A DNA stretch of 64,000 bases, from assembly GCF_030161095.1 (NCBI RefSeq), contig NZ_BSPP01000008.1, forward strand, positions 73,109 through 137,108, given 5' to 3'. The stretch comes from Cypionkella aquatica. GTDB taxonomy: Bacteria > Pseudomonadota > Alphaproteobacteria > Rhodobacterales > Rhodobacteraceae. The notes beneath the pieces are model-generated. The model searched no databases, was not told the DNA's origin, and saw only the letters and a list, made by a program, of their open reading frames with translations. Of the stretch, positions 17,332 to 26,456 are shown in pieces. The first letter of the stretch is position 1, and each line of letters starts with the position of its first letter. The translations under genes were made by a program, and so were the position numbers.

Positions 17332-18336
17332 TTAGCGTGTCCGGATCGGATAGGATGCCCGCACAACCCGGAACGATTTGTCGCCGCCGATCTCTTCGAC
17401 CTGTTTGAAAAGTGTCACCAGAAGCTTGTCATAAGGCAGATGCCGATTGGCGACCATGTAAAGGCTGCCCGAGGGCGAAAGCCCACGTTGAGCGGCTTTG
17501 ATGAAGCCCATGCCAAGGTTGGCATCGGCCTCGCGCGCGGTGTGGAAGGGCGGGTTCATCACCACCGCGTCCCAGAACCGCGCGGGCTTGAAGCTGGTGG
17601 CATCGGCCCAATGAAAGCGGGCGCGGGGGTCGGGGATATTGAGTTGCGCGCAGGTCAACGCATCGGCTTCGGCCTCGACCAGATCCAACTCTTTCACGCC
17701 ATCGCGGGAAAGGATGGCGCGCGACAGATACCCCCAGCCTGCGCCCAGATCGGCGACACGGTTGCCCAGTTTGACGGGCAAAGCCGCGACAAGCAGTTCC
17801 GAGCCGCGATCCGGGCCATCAGCGGAAAACACCGCTGGCAGGGTTTTGAAATCGCCAGCAACCACGCTGGGCTGTGCGGTCCAAGCGGCGAGTGCAGGCG
17901 CAGGGGTGATCAGGGCCAGCTTGCCATGGGCTTTCGACAAAGCCTCGCCAACCTGCAGGCCCAGAGCTTTGCAATCTTTCAGCAAAGTCTCGACTCCGTC
18001 AGTCTTTTGGCCGTCGACCACGATCAGATCGGCGGCCATAGCCTCGGCGAGCAGGGCACGGGCTTCGGCTTTGGCGCGCGGCACGCAGACGATTGCAAGC
18101 GCGACGGGGCTAGTTTGCGCTGGAACGGGGGCCGCAGGCGCTGTGCTTTGCATCCGGTAGCCTTGGGCTGCGAAATAGTCGTGATCGGGTTTGAAGCCGG
18201 TTTTCACCACCACACGGTCTTGCGGCAACGCCGACAGATCATCCCCCGCTCGCGGCCGCAGCACCAGAATATCACCCGCCGCAGGCAACACCAAAGCGCC
18301 GCTTTGCAGCGCCAATTCCAACCGGGCAGAGCGCAT
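17332..18336 (-). CDS. rsmC: Class I methyltransferase, RsmC-like (16S rRNA guanine-N2)
   Basis: A 334-residue two-domain protein. The N-terminal half is a degenerate methyltransferase-like domain; the C-terminal half binds SAM (VADLGAGWGYLSRAIL) and has the catalytic motif VMNPPFHTARE, the NPPFH form typical of RsmC/RlmG enzymes that methylate guanine N2 in rRNA. The layout and length fit RsmC (m2G1207 of 16S rRNA). ATG at 18336 follows AGGCGG; a TTG directly upstream is less likely. clpS lies 25 bp upstream on the same strand. Position specificity is inferred from family. Confidence 0.82.
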   Translation of the reverse strand: MRSARLELALQSGALVLPAAGDILVLRPRAGDDLSALPQDRVVVKTGFKPDHDYFAAQGYRMQSTAPAAPVPAQTSPVALAIVCVPRAKAEARALLAEAMAADLIVVDGQKTDGVETLLKDCKALGLQVGEALSKAHGKLALITPAPALAAWTAQPSVVAGDFKTLPAVFSADGPDRGSELLVAALPVKLGNRVADLGAGWGYLSRAILSRDGVKELDLVEAEADALTCAQLNIPDPRARFHWADATSFKPARFWDAVVMNPPFHTAREADANLGMGFIKAAQRGLSPSGSLYMVANRHLPYDKLLVTLFKQVEEIGGDKSFRVVRASYPIRTR

Positions 18337-18360
18337 CAAAGCCGCCTATCTGTTCGAGAG

Positions 18361-18684
18361 CTATTCTTTTTCCATCGTGCATTGCAGCGGGTGCTGGTGC
18401 CTGCGGGCAAAATCCATCACCTGTGCCACTTTGGTCTCGGCGATTTCATAAGAAAACACGCCGACCACCGCCAGACCTTTCTTATGCACCGCCAACATGA
18501 TCTCAAAGCTTTGCGCGTGGTTCAGACCAAAAAACCGCTCAAGAATATGCACGACGAATTCCATCGGCGTGTAATCATCGTTCAAAAGCATGACTTTATA
18601 CAGCGGTGGGCGCTGGGTCTTGCTTTTGGTCTTGGTCAGAATAGAGGTATCATCGCCGGGGCCTTGCGGCGCGTCGGACATCAT
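18361..18684 (-). CDS. clpS: ATP-dependent Clp protease adaptor
   Basis: A 107-residue adaptor that delivers N-degron substrates to ClpAP. The core [19 protein letters not shown] forms the N-degron pocket (NDD and the conserved Met), and [19 protein letters not shown] completes the fold. The first 35 residues are a flexible, acidic-to-basic tail, as usual. Two adjacent ATG codons (18684 and 18681) are both possible starts. Many Alphaproteobacteria place clpS beside clpA, but clpA is not adjacent here. The methyltransferase gene follows at 25 bp. Confidence 0.95.
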   Translation of the reverse strand: MMSDAPQGPGDDTSILTKTKSKTQRPPLYKVMLLNDDYTPMEFVVHILERFFGLNHAQSFEIMLAVHKKGLAVVGVFSYEIAETKVAQVMDFARRHQHPLQCTMEKE

Positions 18685-18828
18685 GGTTTCAGTCAGGCCA
18701 GCAATGGGGGTCACGCGGATAGGCTCCGTTTGGCAGATTCGCAATTTGGGTTGCACCTGCCCAATATAGCGCATTTCTGCCTTGCGAAAAGACCCTGAGC
18801 CGAGATGATGCGCAGGCAGGGGGGCAAT

Positions 18829-19536
18829 ATGCTGACAACGATAGGTTTTGATGCCGATGACACGCTGTGGCAGAACGAAAGCTTCTTTCGGCTGACGCAG
18901 GATCGCTTCAGCGCGTTGCTGGCAGACTATGCCGAGGCCGAGCATCTGCATGCCCAGCTTTTGGCGGCAGAGCGGCGCAATCTGGGGCATTATGGCTTTG
19001 GCGTCAAAGGCTTTACCCTGTCGATGATCGAAACCGCGATTGAAGTCACCGAAGGCCGGGTGCCGTCTTTGGTGATTGCCGAGATCATGGCGGCGGGGCG
19101 CGAGATGTTGGCGCATCCGATTGAGTTGCTGCCGCATGCGCGGGCGGCGGTGAAAACCTTGGCGGCCAGCCACCGAGTCGTTTTGATCACCAAGGGCGAT
19201 CTGCTGGATCAAGAGCGCAAGCTGGCGCAATCGGGGCTTGGCGATCTGTTTCACGGGGTTGAGATCGTCTCGGACAAGACGGCGAAATCTTACTCGGCGA
19301 TTTTCGCCCGTCATGGCACGGGTGCGGATCAGGCGCTGATGGTCGGTAACTCGCTGAAATCAGACGTGCTTCCGGCGCTGGCAGCCGGGGCTTACGGCGT
19401 CCATATCCCGCATGGATTGACCTGGGCGCTGGAATACGCCGATGCGCCGGTGGGGGATAGCCGCTTTTTCGCGCTGAATACGCTGGGAGAACTGCCCGAT
19501 CTTGTGGCGGGATTGCCAAATCACCACAAGCCCTAG
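18829..19536 (+). CDS. HAD-family hydrolase
   Basis: A 235-residue haloacid-dehalogenase fold phosphatase. Motif I is GFDADDTLW (nucleophile Asp8 and acid/base Asp10), motif II is VLITKGD, the motif III lysine is in SDKTAKSY, and motif IV is [11 protein letters not shown] helical cap lies between motif I and II. It belongs to the YjjG/phosphoglycolate-phosphatase-like group, but substrate cannot be read. The start at 18829 is favoured by a strong GGCAGGGGGG just upstream; an earlier in-frame ATG lacks one. It diverges from clpS. Confidence 0.88.
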   Translation: MLTTIGFDADDTLWQNESFFRLTQDRFSALLADYAEAEHLHAQLLAAERRNLGHYGFGVKGFTLSMIETAIEVTEGRVPSLVIAEIMAAGREMLAHPIELLPHARAAVKTLAASHRVVLITKGDLLDQERKLAQSGLGDLFHGVEIVSDKTAKSYSAIFARHGTGADQALMVGNSLKSDVLPALAAGAYGVHIPHGLTWALEYADAPVGDSRFFALNTLGELPDLVAGLPNHHKP

Positions 19537-19635
19537 GGCGCAAGCGGTCATTTCGGCACATAAACCACAGTTAAGCGCGCCTTGAAACCCATTGAGAATA
19601 AGGGGTTTTCCTGAATCAGAAGCCGTGCTAGTTTT

Positions 19636-19665
19636 TTGCCAAGCAGAACAAGGCCCCCGCTTAAT
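19636..19665 (+). promoter_or_regulatory. Probable sigma-70 promoter of the DD-carboxypeptidase gene
   Basis: TTGCCA (19636-19641), 18 bp, CTTAAT (19660-19665). The -35 matches consensus at five of six bases and the -10 at four of six. Transcription would begin near 19672, leaving a leader of about 17 nt before the ATG at 19689. An AAACCC/GGGTTT inverted repeat just upstream (about 19585-19610) may end the preceding HAD transcript. Confidence 0.5.
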
Positions 19666-19688
19666 GAGGGGCATACGAGGCAGAGAAT

Positions 19689-21269
19689 ATGGGCAATTCG
19701 ACAGTGTGCCAGCTGGGGCAGTATGTCCGGCATTTTGTTTTCTTGGTGGCGATTGGTCTGCTTGCAGCCTGTTCCAGCCCGAAGGAATCCAAGGCAGCCC
19801 CCTACGCCGCTTTCGTGATGGATGCGCGCACGGGTGAGACGCTGTATTCTGAGAACGCCGATACGCGGTTGCACCCGGCTTCGCTGACCAAGATGATGAC
19901 GCTTTACATCACGTTTTCCGAGATTGAGGCGGGCAATGTCTCGCTCGACACCATGATCACCGTGTCGAAAAACGCAGCAGCGCAGCCGCCGTCGCGGTTG
20001 GGGCTGAAAGCGGGGCAGAAGATTCAGTTGCGCTATCTGATCCGGGCCGCTGCGGTGAAATCTGCCAATGATGCGGCCTCGGCGATTGGCGATTACTTTG
20101 AAGGCACGCCGGAAAAATGGGGTGCGCGAATGACCCGCACCGCGAAACAGCTGGGCATGAAGAATTCGACCTTCAAGAACGCCAATGGGCTGACCGCGAA
20201 AGGCCACCTTTCGACGGCGCATGACATGACGATCATGGGGCGGCATCTGTTCTATGATTACCCGCAATATTACAACATCTTCTCGCGCCGCAGTGCTGAT
20301 GCGGGCATCGCCAAAGTGGCTAACACCAACCGCAAATTCCTTGACGCCTACAAGGGCGCCGATGGCATCAAGACCGGATATACCGGGCCTGCGGGCTTTA
20401 ACCTGACCGGATCGGCAGAGCGTAATGGCGTGCGGATCATCGCGACGGTGTTTGGTGGCACCTCGACCCCGATGCGCAATCAGAAAATGGCTGAACTGCT
20501 GGATCTGGGCTTCCGCAAGGCCAAGCCGGGCGGGGTTGCACAGCCTCCGGTTATCAGCGCGGATAATGAACTGGTGGCCGAGGCTGATATTGGCAGCCAG
20601 AATTCTGGCACGGAGATGGAAGTTGAAGGCGGCGGTGGCCCGGCCAAGACCCTGCGCGTCGTGATGGCGGTTGCCACATCGCCGCGGCCAAATGCGCGTC
20701 CGGCTTTGGGCGATGCAGAGCCTGAGATTGATCTGGCGGCTGTCGATCAGGTCAGCGCCACGATGGCGGTTGATATTGCCGGGGCTTTGGCCGAAGCAAC
20801 CGCCGAACCTGCCCCCGATTCGCTTGAAGCGCAGGCGGTGGAACTGGCTGTCGCCGAAGCGCCGCCGGAATTGTCGATCACGGCGGCTGCGGCCAATCCG
20901 CAATCGGTGCAGCTGATTGCGGCCCCCGCCAAGCCAAAACGCAAAGCCCCGATCTATGACGAGGTTGCGGTGGTGGCGGTGGTGCAAGAGCCTGTGGCGG
21001 CGGAAGAGGTGGTGACGAATGTGTCGACCTCGGGCGGTAAAGGCTATGGCATCAATATCGGGCGGTTCAACAGCTATGGCGAGGCCGATCGGGTGTTGAT
21101 GAAAACCCTGCTGTCGGAAAACGCGACTTTGGGCGATGCGTTGCGCAAGGTTGTGCAGAAAAGCGGTGGGTTTGACGCGAATTTCCTTGGGTTGAGCCAG
21201 AAAGAGGCTGATCTGGCCTGTCGTCGGCTGCAAGCGCGCGGTGTGACCTGCTTTACGATGGGGTCGTAA
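19689..21269 (+). CDS. D-alanyl-D-alanine carboxypeptidase (peptidase S11) with SPOR domain, predicted lipoprotein
   Basis: A 526-residue penicillin-binding protein that trims the terminal D-Ala of peptidoglycan pentapeptides. Motifs: SLTK (Ser65, Lys68), SAN in VKSANDAAS, and KTG in GIKTGYTGPAG. The N-terminus ends in a lipobox (GLLAAC, Cys28), so the enzyme is probably lipid-anchored rather than held by the usual C-terminal amphipathic helix of PBP5/6. Residues about 285-440 are a low-complexity Ala/Pro/Glu linker; the last 75 (GYGINIGRFNSYGEADRVL and onward) form a SPOR domain that binds denuded glycan at the septum. This suggests septal targeting. Its stop overlaps the next gene start by one base (TAATG). 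Confidence 0.92.
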   Translation: MGNSTVCQLGQYVRHFVFLVAIGLLAACSSPKESKAAPYAAFVMDARTGETLYSENADTRLHPASLTKMMTLYITFSEIEAGNVSLDTMITVSKNAAAQPPSRLGLKAGQKIQLRYLIRAAAVKSANDAASAIGDYFEGTPEKWGARMTRTAKQLGMKNSTFKNANGLTAKGHLSTAHDMTIMGRHLFYDYPQYYNIFSRRSADAGIAKVANTNRKFLDAYKGADGIKTGYTGPAGFNLTGSAERNGVRIIATVFGGTSTPMRNQKMAELLDLGFRKAKPGGVAQPPVISADNELVAEADIGSQNSGTEMEVEGGGGPAKTLRVVMAVATSPRPNARPALGDAEPEIDLAAVDQVSATMAVDIAGALAEATAEPAPDSLEAQAVELAVAEAPPELSITAAAANPQSVQLIAAPAKPKRKAPIYDEVAVVAVVQEPVAAEEVVTNVSTSGGKGYGINIGRFNSYGEADRVLMKTLLSENATLGDALRKVVQKSGGFDANFLGLSQKEADLACRRLQARGVTCFTMGS

Positions 21270-21949
21270 TGGATTTTGTGCTGCCGCCACCCGCGCAGGC
21301 TTCGGTCGCGGTGGTGGGGACTGCGGCCCGGTTTGCGGTGCGGCGGATTTTCTGCGTGGGCCGCAACTATGCGGAACATGCCCGCGAGATGGGGCATGAT
21401 CCCGATGCCGAACCGCCGTTTTTCTTCACCAAACCCGCCGATGCAGTGGTCGATTCGGGGCTGACCCTGCCCTTCCCTGTCGGCACTGCCGATCTTCACC
21501 ACGAGGCCGAATTGGTGGTGGCTTTGGGCAAGAGTGGCGTCGATGTCAGCGCCGATCAGGCGCAGGCGCTGATCTGGGGCTATGGCGCGGGCAATGATCT
21601 GACGCGGCGGGATTTGCAGGCCGCGGCAAAAGCCGCACGCCGGCCTTGGGATATGTCGAAGGGGTTTGATCACTCTGCCGTGGTGGGCGCGTTGCGTCCG
21701 GCGGAGCAGGGCGTGCCTGCGGGGCGCATCCGCTGTCTGGTGGATGGCCGGGTGACGCAGGATGCCGATTTGGCCGAAATGATCTGGCCAGTGGCGGGGA
21801 TCATCGCACATTTGTCGCGGCTGGTGACGCTGCATCCGGGCGATCTGATCTTTACCGGGACGCCTGCAGGGGTGGGGCCGATTGCGCGCGGGCAAGTGTG
21901 CGAGGTGCAGATTGATGGGCTGGAATCGGCCCGCGTCGGCTTCCGTTAA
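21269..21949 (+). CDS. Fumarylacetoacetate hydrolase family protein
   Basis: A 226-residue FAH-fold enzyme. IFCVGRNYAEHAREM, PPFFFTKPADAV, the metal-binding LHHEAELVVALGK and FTGTPAGVGPI are the conserved blocks. Such short family members act as acylpyruvases or oxaloacetate decarboxylases/tautomerases with Mg2+. The gene is coupled to the carboxypeptidase gene through a TAATG overlap; no functional link between them is evident. Substrate is not determinable. Confidence 0.9.
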   Translation: MDFVLPPPAQASVAVVGTAARFAVRRIFCVGRNYAEHAREMGHDPDAEPPFFFTKPADAVVDSGLTLPFPVGTADLHHEAELVVALGKSGVDVSADQAQALIWGYGAGNDLTRRDLQAAAKAARRPWDMSKGFDHSAVVGALRPAEQGVPAGRIRCLVDGRVTQDADLAEMIWPVAGIIAHLSRLVTLHPGDLIFTGTPAGVGPIARGQVCEVQIDGLESARVGFR

Positions 21950-21960
21950 GGGACTAAATC

Positions 21961-21976
21961 TGTCCCAGCTGGGACA
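21961..21976. other. Perfect 16-bp palindrome TGTCCCAGCTGGGACA
   Basis: It lies in the 84-bp convergent space between the FAH and Sua5-type genes. As RNA it gives a 6-bp stem with an AGCT loop and no U-run, so it is a weak terminator at best; as DNA it could be an operator. A related but imperfect hairpin (GGTCCC-AACTC-GGGACC) occurs after the UspA gene at 46270. Confidence 0.5.
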
Positions 21977-22033
21977 AATCTCTGGCTATTGTGGATTGCA
22001 GAATTTCGACCGCTAAATCTTGTATTTGCGGGC

Positions 22034-22981
22034 CTAGATGCGCGGCGCTGCGGCGCGATTCAAGCGATCGTTGATGGCACGGCCAAGACCGTGTTCTGGA
22101 ATTGGCGCGATGGCGATGCGCCCCCCCTGCCCTGCCATCACATCGGCCTCGCGCAGCATGTGGAACAGATTTGCGGCGGCTTCGATCAGATCTCCGCTGG
22201 GCGACAGGTTCAGCTGGTAAGCCCCCGGCCCAAAGCCGAGGTGGATTTCACCGGGCAAAGCGGTTTGCGCGTGCAAGCGCACCGATGCGCCCGGGGCATA
22301 GTGCGAGGCCAATTGACCGGGCGCATTGGGCTTTGCCGAATTGCCGCCAAGCGCGAGAGGGCCGAGCAGCGACTCGAGCGCCTCGGACGCCACACCGCCG
22401 GGACGCAGCAGAGTGGGCTGCTTTAGCAGGCCGAGGATGGTCGATTCGACCCCAACGGCGCAGGAACCGCCATCCAGCACTGCCGCGATTCGGCCCGACA
22501 GGCCCGCCAGAACATGCGCGGCGCGGGTGGGGGAAACCCGGCCCGAAGGATTGGCGGAAGGGGCCGCCAACGGGCCACCGAAGGCGCGCAGCAAAGCTTG
22601 GGCTGTGGGATGCGCGGGGATGCGGATGGCAACCGAATCGAGGTCGGCGGTGACGAGCGGGGACAGGCCCGCATCGGCGCGCAGCGGCAGCACCAGCGTC
22701 AGCGGACCGGGCCAGAAGGCGGCGGCGACGGATTCGGCCCGTGCATCGAACAGCGCAAAGGTGCGGGCGGCGTCCAGATCGGGGACATGCACGATCAAAG
22801 GGTTAAAGCGTGGCCGGGCCTTGGCATCGAAGATCCGGGCGACGGCCAGATCAGAGCGGGCATCACCGCCAAGGCCGTAGACGGTCTCGGTCGGGAAGGC
22901 GACAAGGCCCTGCGCCTGCAGAATCTCGGCAGCGCGGGCAAGGCCTTGCGGCGTGGCGGTGAGGGTTTCTGTCTGGATCAT
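22034..22981 (-). CDS. tsaC: L-threonylcarbamoyladenylate synthase, Sua5 type
   Basis: A 315-residue enzyme making threonylcarbamoyl-AMP from threonine, bicarbonate and ATP for t6A37 of tRNAs. The YrdC domain (residues 1-200) has the family motifs PTETVYGLGGDA, KARPRFNPLIVHV and the later PSANPSGRVSPT; the C-terminal third is the Sua5 domain, which separates it from short TsaC proteins. Its partner gene tsaB is also in this window at 48644. The gene diverges from an acyl-CoA dehydrogenase gene across 121 bp. Confidence 0.94.
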   Translation of the reverse strand: MIQTETLTATPQGLARAAEILQAQGLVAFPTETVYGLGGDARSDLAVARIFDAKARPRFNPLIVHVPDLDAARTFALFDARAESVAAAFWPGPLTLVLPLRADAGLSPLVTADLDSVAIRIPAHPTAQALLRAFGGPLAAPSANPSGRVSPTRAAHVLAGLSGRIAAVLDGGSCAVGVESTILGLLKQPTLLRPGGVASEALESLLGPLALGGNSAKPNAPGQLASHYAPGASVRLHAQTALPGEIHLGFGPGAYQLNLSPSGDLIEAAANLFHMLREADVMAGQGGRIAIAPIPEHGLGRAINDRLNRAAAPRI

Positions 22982-23102
22982 CTTTTGTGACGTAGCGTAG
23001 GGCTTGATGCGCTGGGGTGCTGGAATAACCTAAGGTTCAAGCCCCTTTACGCCCGAAGCCTTGGCTTGCCAAGCCGCCTGCCCTGCCGACCCGGAGTTGA
23101 TC

Positions 23103-24800
23103 ATGCCCTACCGCGCCCCCCTCAGCGATTTCTCATTTCTTCTGGATATGGTCGGATTCGCCGAAGTGGCCGCAACAGAGCGCTTTGCCGAATCGACGCC
23201 GGACACGGTGACGGCTATCTTGGCCGAGGCAGGCAGGTTGTGTGAGGCGACGCTGGCACCGCTGAACCGGGCGGGTGACAAGCATCCGGCGCGGCTGGAG
23301 AATGGCGTGGTGCGGACCTCGCCGGGGTTTGCGGAGGGCTACCGCGCGATTGCTGACGGGGGCTGGGTTGGCATGTCGGCGCGCACCGAGTTCGGCGGCA
23401 TGGGGTTGCCGATTTCGCTGGCGACTTGTGTGAATGACATGATGGGCTCGGCCTGTCTGGCGTTGCAGTTGAACCCGCTGATGACGCAGGGCCAGATCGA
23501 GGCGTTGGAGCATCACGCGTCTGATGCCTTGAAATCCTTGTATATTCCCAAGTTGGTGTCGGGGGAGTGGTGCGGCACGATGAACCTGACCGAACCGCAG
23601 GCGGGATCGGATGTCGGCGCGGTGCGCGCCCGGGCCGAGGACCGTGGCGACGGGACTTATGCGATCAGCGGGCAGAAAATCTACATCAGCTGGGGCGATA
23701 ATGATTTCTCGGGCAATGTCTGCCATCTGGTGCTTGCGCGGTTGCCGGATGGGCCTGAAGGCACCAAGGGCATCAGCCTGTTCATGGTGCCCAAGCTGAT
23801 CCCGGATGCGGATGGCAAGCCGGGCGCGCGCAACGCGCTGCATGTGGTCAGCCTTGAGCACAAGATGGGGCTGCATGGCTCTCCTACCGCTGTGATGCAG
23901 TATGATGGGGCGCAGGGTTGGCTGGTGGGGCAGCCGCATAACGGCATGGCTGCGATGTTCACCATGATGAACAATGCGCGGCTAGGGGTTGGCATGCAGG
24001 GCGTCGCGGTGGCGGAAGCGGCGTTTCAGCAGGCTTTGGGCTATGCGATGGAGCGTCGGCAGGGGAAAACGCCGTTCGGGTCGGGTGCGATTGTCGATCA
24101 TGCCGATGTGCGGCGGATGTTGGCGCAGATGAAGGCCGAGGTGTTTTCGGCGCGCGCGATTGGGCTGGCCTGTGCGGTGGCGATTGATATGGGGCGGGCG
24201 ACGGGATCGGCGGAATGGCAGGCGCGGGCGGCGTTGCTGACGCCGATTGCCAAGGCTTACGGCACTGATATTGGCTGCGAGGTCGCGCATCTGGGCGTGC
24301 AGGTGCATGGCGGCATGGGATTTATCGAGGAAACCGGGGCGGCGCAGTTTTCCCGCGATGTGCGGGTAACGGCGATTTATGAAGGCACCAACGGGATTCA
24401 GGCGATGGATCTGGTGGGCCGTAAGATGATGGATCGTGGCGAGGCGGCGTATCGGTTGTGCGACGAGATGCAGGCGGCGGCGGAATTGGCGCGGGCGGCG
24501 CATCCTGATCTGGCGGGCGCGGTGTGGACGGCGGCGGAAGCGCTGCGCGAGGCCACCGAGGCGCTGATCGGGCTGCAGATGAACGACCGCTTTGCGGGTG
24601 CCGTGCCTTATCTGCGGGCGTTCGCGCGGGTGTTGGGCGGGCATTTCCACCTGAAGGCGGCGCTGGCGGACCCTGCGCGCCTGCCGCTGGCGGCGTTTGC
24701 GATCAAGCGCTTGCTGCCGGACTATGGGCCGCTGCTGGTGCAGGCTCGCGCCGGGGCAGAGGGTCTTTATGCGCTGACGCCCGAGGCGCTGTCGGCGTGA
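23103..24800 (+). CDS. Acyl-CoA dehydrogenase, long subfamily (DmdC/AcdB-like)
   Basis: A 565-residue flavoprotein. MNLTEPQAGSDVG is the FAD/substrate loop, AISGQKIYISWGDNDF the middle beta-domain, the helical domain carries QGKTPFGSGAIVDH, and YEGTNGIQAMDLVGRK is the catalytic-base region with the conserved YEGTNGIQ. The extended C-terminus (about 130 residues past that motif) marks the 560-600 residue subfamily that includes DmdC and several fatty-acyl enzymes. ATG at 23103 follows CGGAG. It overlaps a metallo-beta-lactamase-fold gene by 4 nt. The upstream space has a CTTGGC-TT-GCCAAG inverted repeat (23060-23073) that may be an operator. A paralogue is at 59372. Confidence 0.9.
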   Translation: MPYRAPLSDFSFLLDMVGFAEVAATERFAESTPDTVTAILAEAGRLCEATLAPLNRAGDKHPARLENGVVRTSPGFAEGYRAIADGGWVGMSARTEFGGMGLPISLATCVNDMMGSACLALQLNPLMTQGQIEALEHHASDALKSLYIPKLVSGEWCGTMNLTEPQAGSDVGAVRARAEDRGDGTYAISGQKIYISWGDNDFSGNVCHLVLARLPDGPEGTKGISLFMVPKLIPDADGKPGARNALHVVSLEHKMGLHGSPTAVMQYDGAQGWLVGQPHNGMAAMFTMMNNARLGVGMQGVAVAEAAFQQALGYAMERRQGKTPFGSGAIVDHADVRRMLAQMKAEVFSARAIGLACAVAIDMGRATGSAEWQARAALLTPIAKAYGTDIGCEVAHLGVQVHGGMGFIEETGAAQFSRDVRVTAIYEGTNGIQAMDLVGRKMMDRGEAAYRLCDEMQAAAELARAAHPDLAGAVWTAAEALREATEALIGLQMNDRFAGAVPYLRAFARVLGGHFHLKAALADPARLPLAAFAIKRLLPDYGPLLVQARAGAEGLYALTPEALSA

Positions 24801-25825
24801 GCAATGCTATTCATCACCCGTGGGATTCTGCGCCTGAAGAGGGGGAAGCCATTGAAATTGCTGGCGGTATCCTGTGGATGCGGCTGCCGTTGCCGATGGC
24901 TTTGGACCATGTCAACATCTATGCGTTAGACGATGGCGATGGCTGGACGGTGGTGGACACCGGCATGTCCAGCCGCAAGACCAAGGCGATTTGGGCGGCG
25001 TTGATCGCCGGGCCGCTGGCGGCAAAGCCGGTGCGGCGGCTGATTGTGACGCATCACCACCCGGACCATATCGGGCTTGCCGGTTGGTTTCAGGCGCAGG
25101 GGGTCGAGCTGATCACCACCCGCACTGCTTGGCTTTATGCGCGGATGCTGGTGCTGGACGAACAGCCAAAGGCCACGCCGGAAGCCATGCTGTTTTACCA
25201 GCGCGCCGGGGTCGATGCGGCGGCGCGGGCGCAGAAGGCCGCCGAGCGCCCGTTCAACTTTGCTGATGTCGTCGATGCGATGCCGCAGGGCTTCACCCGG
25301 ATTTCTGAGGGCGACATCGTGACCGCCGGTGGGCGGCGCTGGCTGGTGCGGCTGGGTCAGGGCCATGCGCCGGATCATGCGACGTTGTGGAGCATGGATG
25401 ACGCGCTGATCATCGGCGGCGATCAACTGTTGCCCGGCATTTCGGCCAATATCGGGGTCTATCCGACCGAACCCGAGGCCGATCCGTTGGGCGAATGGTT
25501 GGACAGCACCCGCAGCTTTGCGCCACATGCGACCGCCGATCAGCTGGTATTGCCGGGGCACAAGCTGCCGTTCACCGGGCTGCCGTTCCGGCTGGTGCAA
25601 TTGGCGGAAAACCATGAAAGCGCGCTGGCGCGGTTGTTGGGCCATCTGCGCCAACCGCATACGGCGGCGCAGTGTTTTGTGCCGCTGTTCAAGCGAGAGA
25701 TCACGGGCAGCCAGCATGGGCTGGCCTTGGTCGAGGCGGTGGCGCATCTGAACTATCTCTTGAAGCGCGGGCTGGTTTCGCGTTCTCTGGACGGTGAAGG
25801 GGCTTGGATTTGGCAGGCCTCGTAA
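24797..25825 (+). CDS. Metallo-beta-lactamase-fold hydrolase
   Basis: A 342-residue hydrolase. The metal motif is VTHHHPDHIG (HxHxDH), later ligands lie in GQGHAPDHATLWS and in the GDQLLPGI stretch, and LVLPGHKLPF supplies another His. The C-terminal 100 residues are helical, as in LACTB2/glyoxalase-II-like and thioesterase-like members. The GTG start overlaps the acyl-CoA dehydrogenase stop (GTGA), so the two act together; hydrolysis of an acyl-CoA or related thioester intermediate is a reasonable inference. The next gene begins 9 bp after its stop. Confidence 0.87.
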   Translation: MSNAIHHPWDSAPEEGEAIEIAGGILWMRLPLPMALDHVNIYALDDGDGWTVVDTGMSSRKTKAIWAALIAGPLAAKPVRRLIVTHHHPDHIGLAGWFQAQGVELITTRTAWLYARMLVLDEQPKATPEAMLFYQRAGVDAAARAQKAAERPFNFADVVDAMPQGFTRISEGDIVTAGGRRWLVRLGQGHAPDHATLWSMDDALIIGGDQLLPGISANIGVYPTEPEADPLGEWLDSTRSFAPHATADQLVLPGHKLPFTGLPFRLVQLAENHESALARLLGHLRQPHTAAQCFVPLFKREITGSQHGLALVEAVAHLNYLLKRGLVSRSLDGEGAWIWQAS

Positions 25826-25834
25826 GGAGTTGTC

Positions 25835-26377
25835 GTGCCAAAATCTGCGCCAAAACCTGCACCCAAAGTTGGGCCAACATCTGGGCCTGAACCCGCGCCC
25901 AAAGGCGGCGCGAAAGCCAAGACTGCCAATAAGACCGCCAAGCTGCCGCGCGCGCATGCGATCCACGCGGACCCGGCAGCGCCGCTGAGTGCCGAGCAGC
26001 AACCGCTGCCCGCCGCCTTGCAAGCCCGCCCGCTGGCCGAAAAAAGCCCCGCCGAATGGGCGTATGAACGGGTGATCCTGTATATCCGCAACTTTGAAAG
26101 CCAGCTGGATGCCCAGCAGGAAATCGCAATGGGCTTTGCCGGATCTGAAGCGGGCATCCTGAAGATCGAGGGGCTTGGCTTTTTCGAGCCGGATTTGCTG
26201 ACGTTTTATGGCCGCGACGATGAGGGGCTGAAAACGCAGCTGGTGCAGCATGTCAGCCAGCTGTCGGTGATGCTGCGCGCGGTGCCAAAGGCACGCCCTG
26301 AAGCGCCGCCCATCCGCATCGGCTTTCGGCTGACAGGTGGTTGGATGGGTGGCGAATCCGGTGATGGATCTGCCTAA
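25835..26377 (+). CDS. DUF6173-like conserved protein
   Basis: A 180-residue protein. The first 60 residues are Pro/Ala/Lys-rich and disordered. The conserved core starts at ERVILYIRNFESQLDAQQE, continues through AMGFAGSEAGILKIEGLGFF, and ends RIGFRLTGGWMGGESGDGSA. This resembles DUF6173 proteins of Rhodobacterales as I remember them; no biochemical role is known to me. The GTG at 25835 is set by AGGAG 5 nt upstream, which overlaps the end of the MBL gene, so it belongs to the same operon. Cytoplasmic (no signal or membrane segment). Confidence 0.75.
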   Translation: MPKSAPKPAPKVGPTSGPEPAPKGGAKAKTANKTAKLPRAHAIHADPAAPLSAEQQPLPAALQARPLAEKSPAEWAYERVILYIRNFESQLDAQQEIAMGFAGSEAGILKIEGLGFFEPDLLTFYGRDDEGLKTQLVQHVSQLSVMLRAVPKARPEAPPIRIGFRLTGGWMGGESGDGSA

Positions 26378-26456
26378 TTTGCCGCAACACTCTGCCCGTG
26401 ACAGCGGCAACGTAATCAGATATTGGCAGAGCAACACCAGTGGAAAGGACGCTTCG

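Noticed and set aside
17296-18798. 500-codon plus-strand frame across rsmC and clpS
   Set aside because: It crosses two recognisable minus-strand genes and has no motif of its own.
19548-21290. 580-codon open frame on the minus strand opposite the DD-carboxypeptidase
   Set aside because: It mirrors the codons of a gene with clear SLTK/SAN/KTG motifs, is rich in Arg/His/Gln and shows no domain or start signal; long antisense frames are expected in high-GC DNA.
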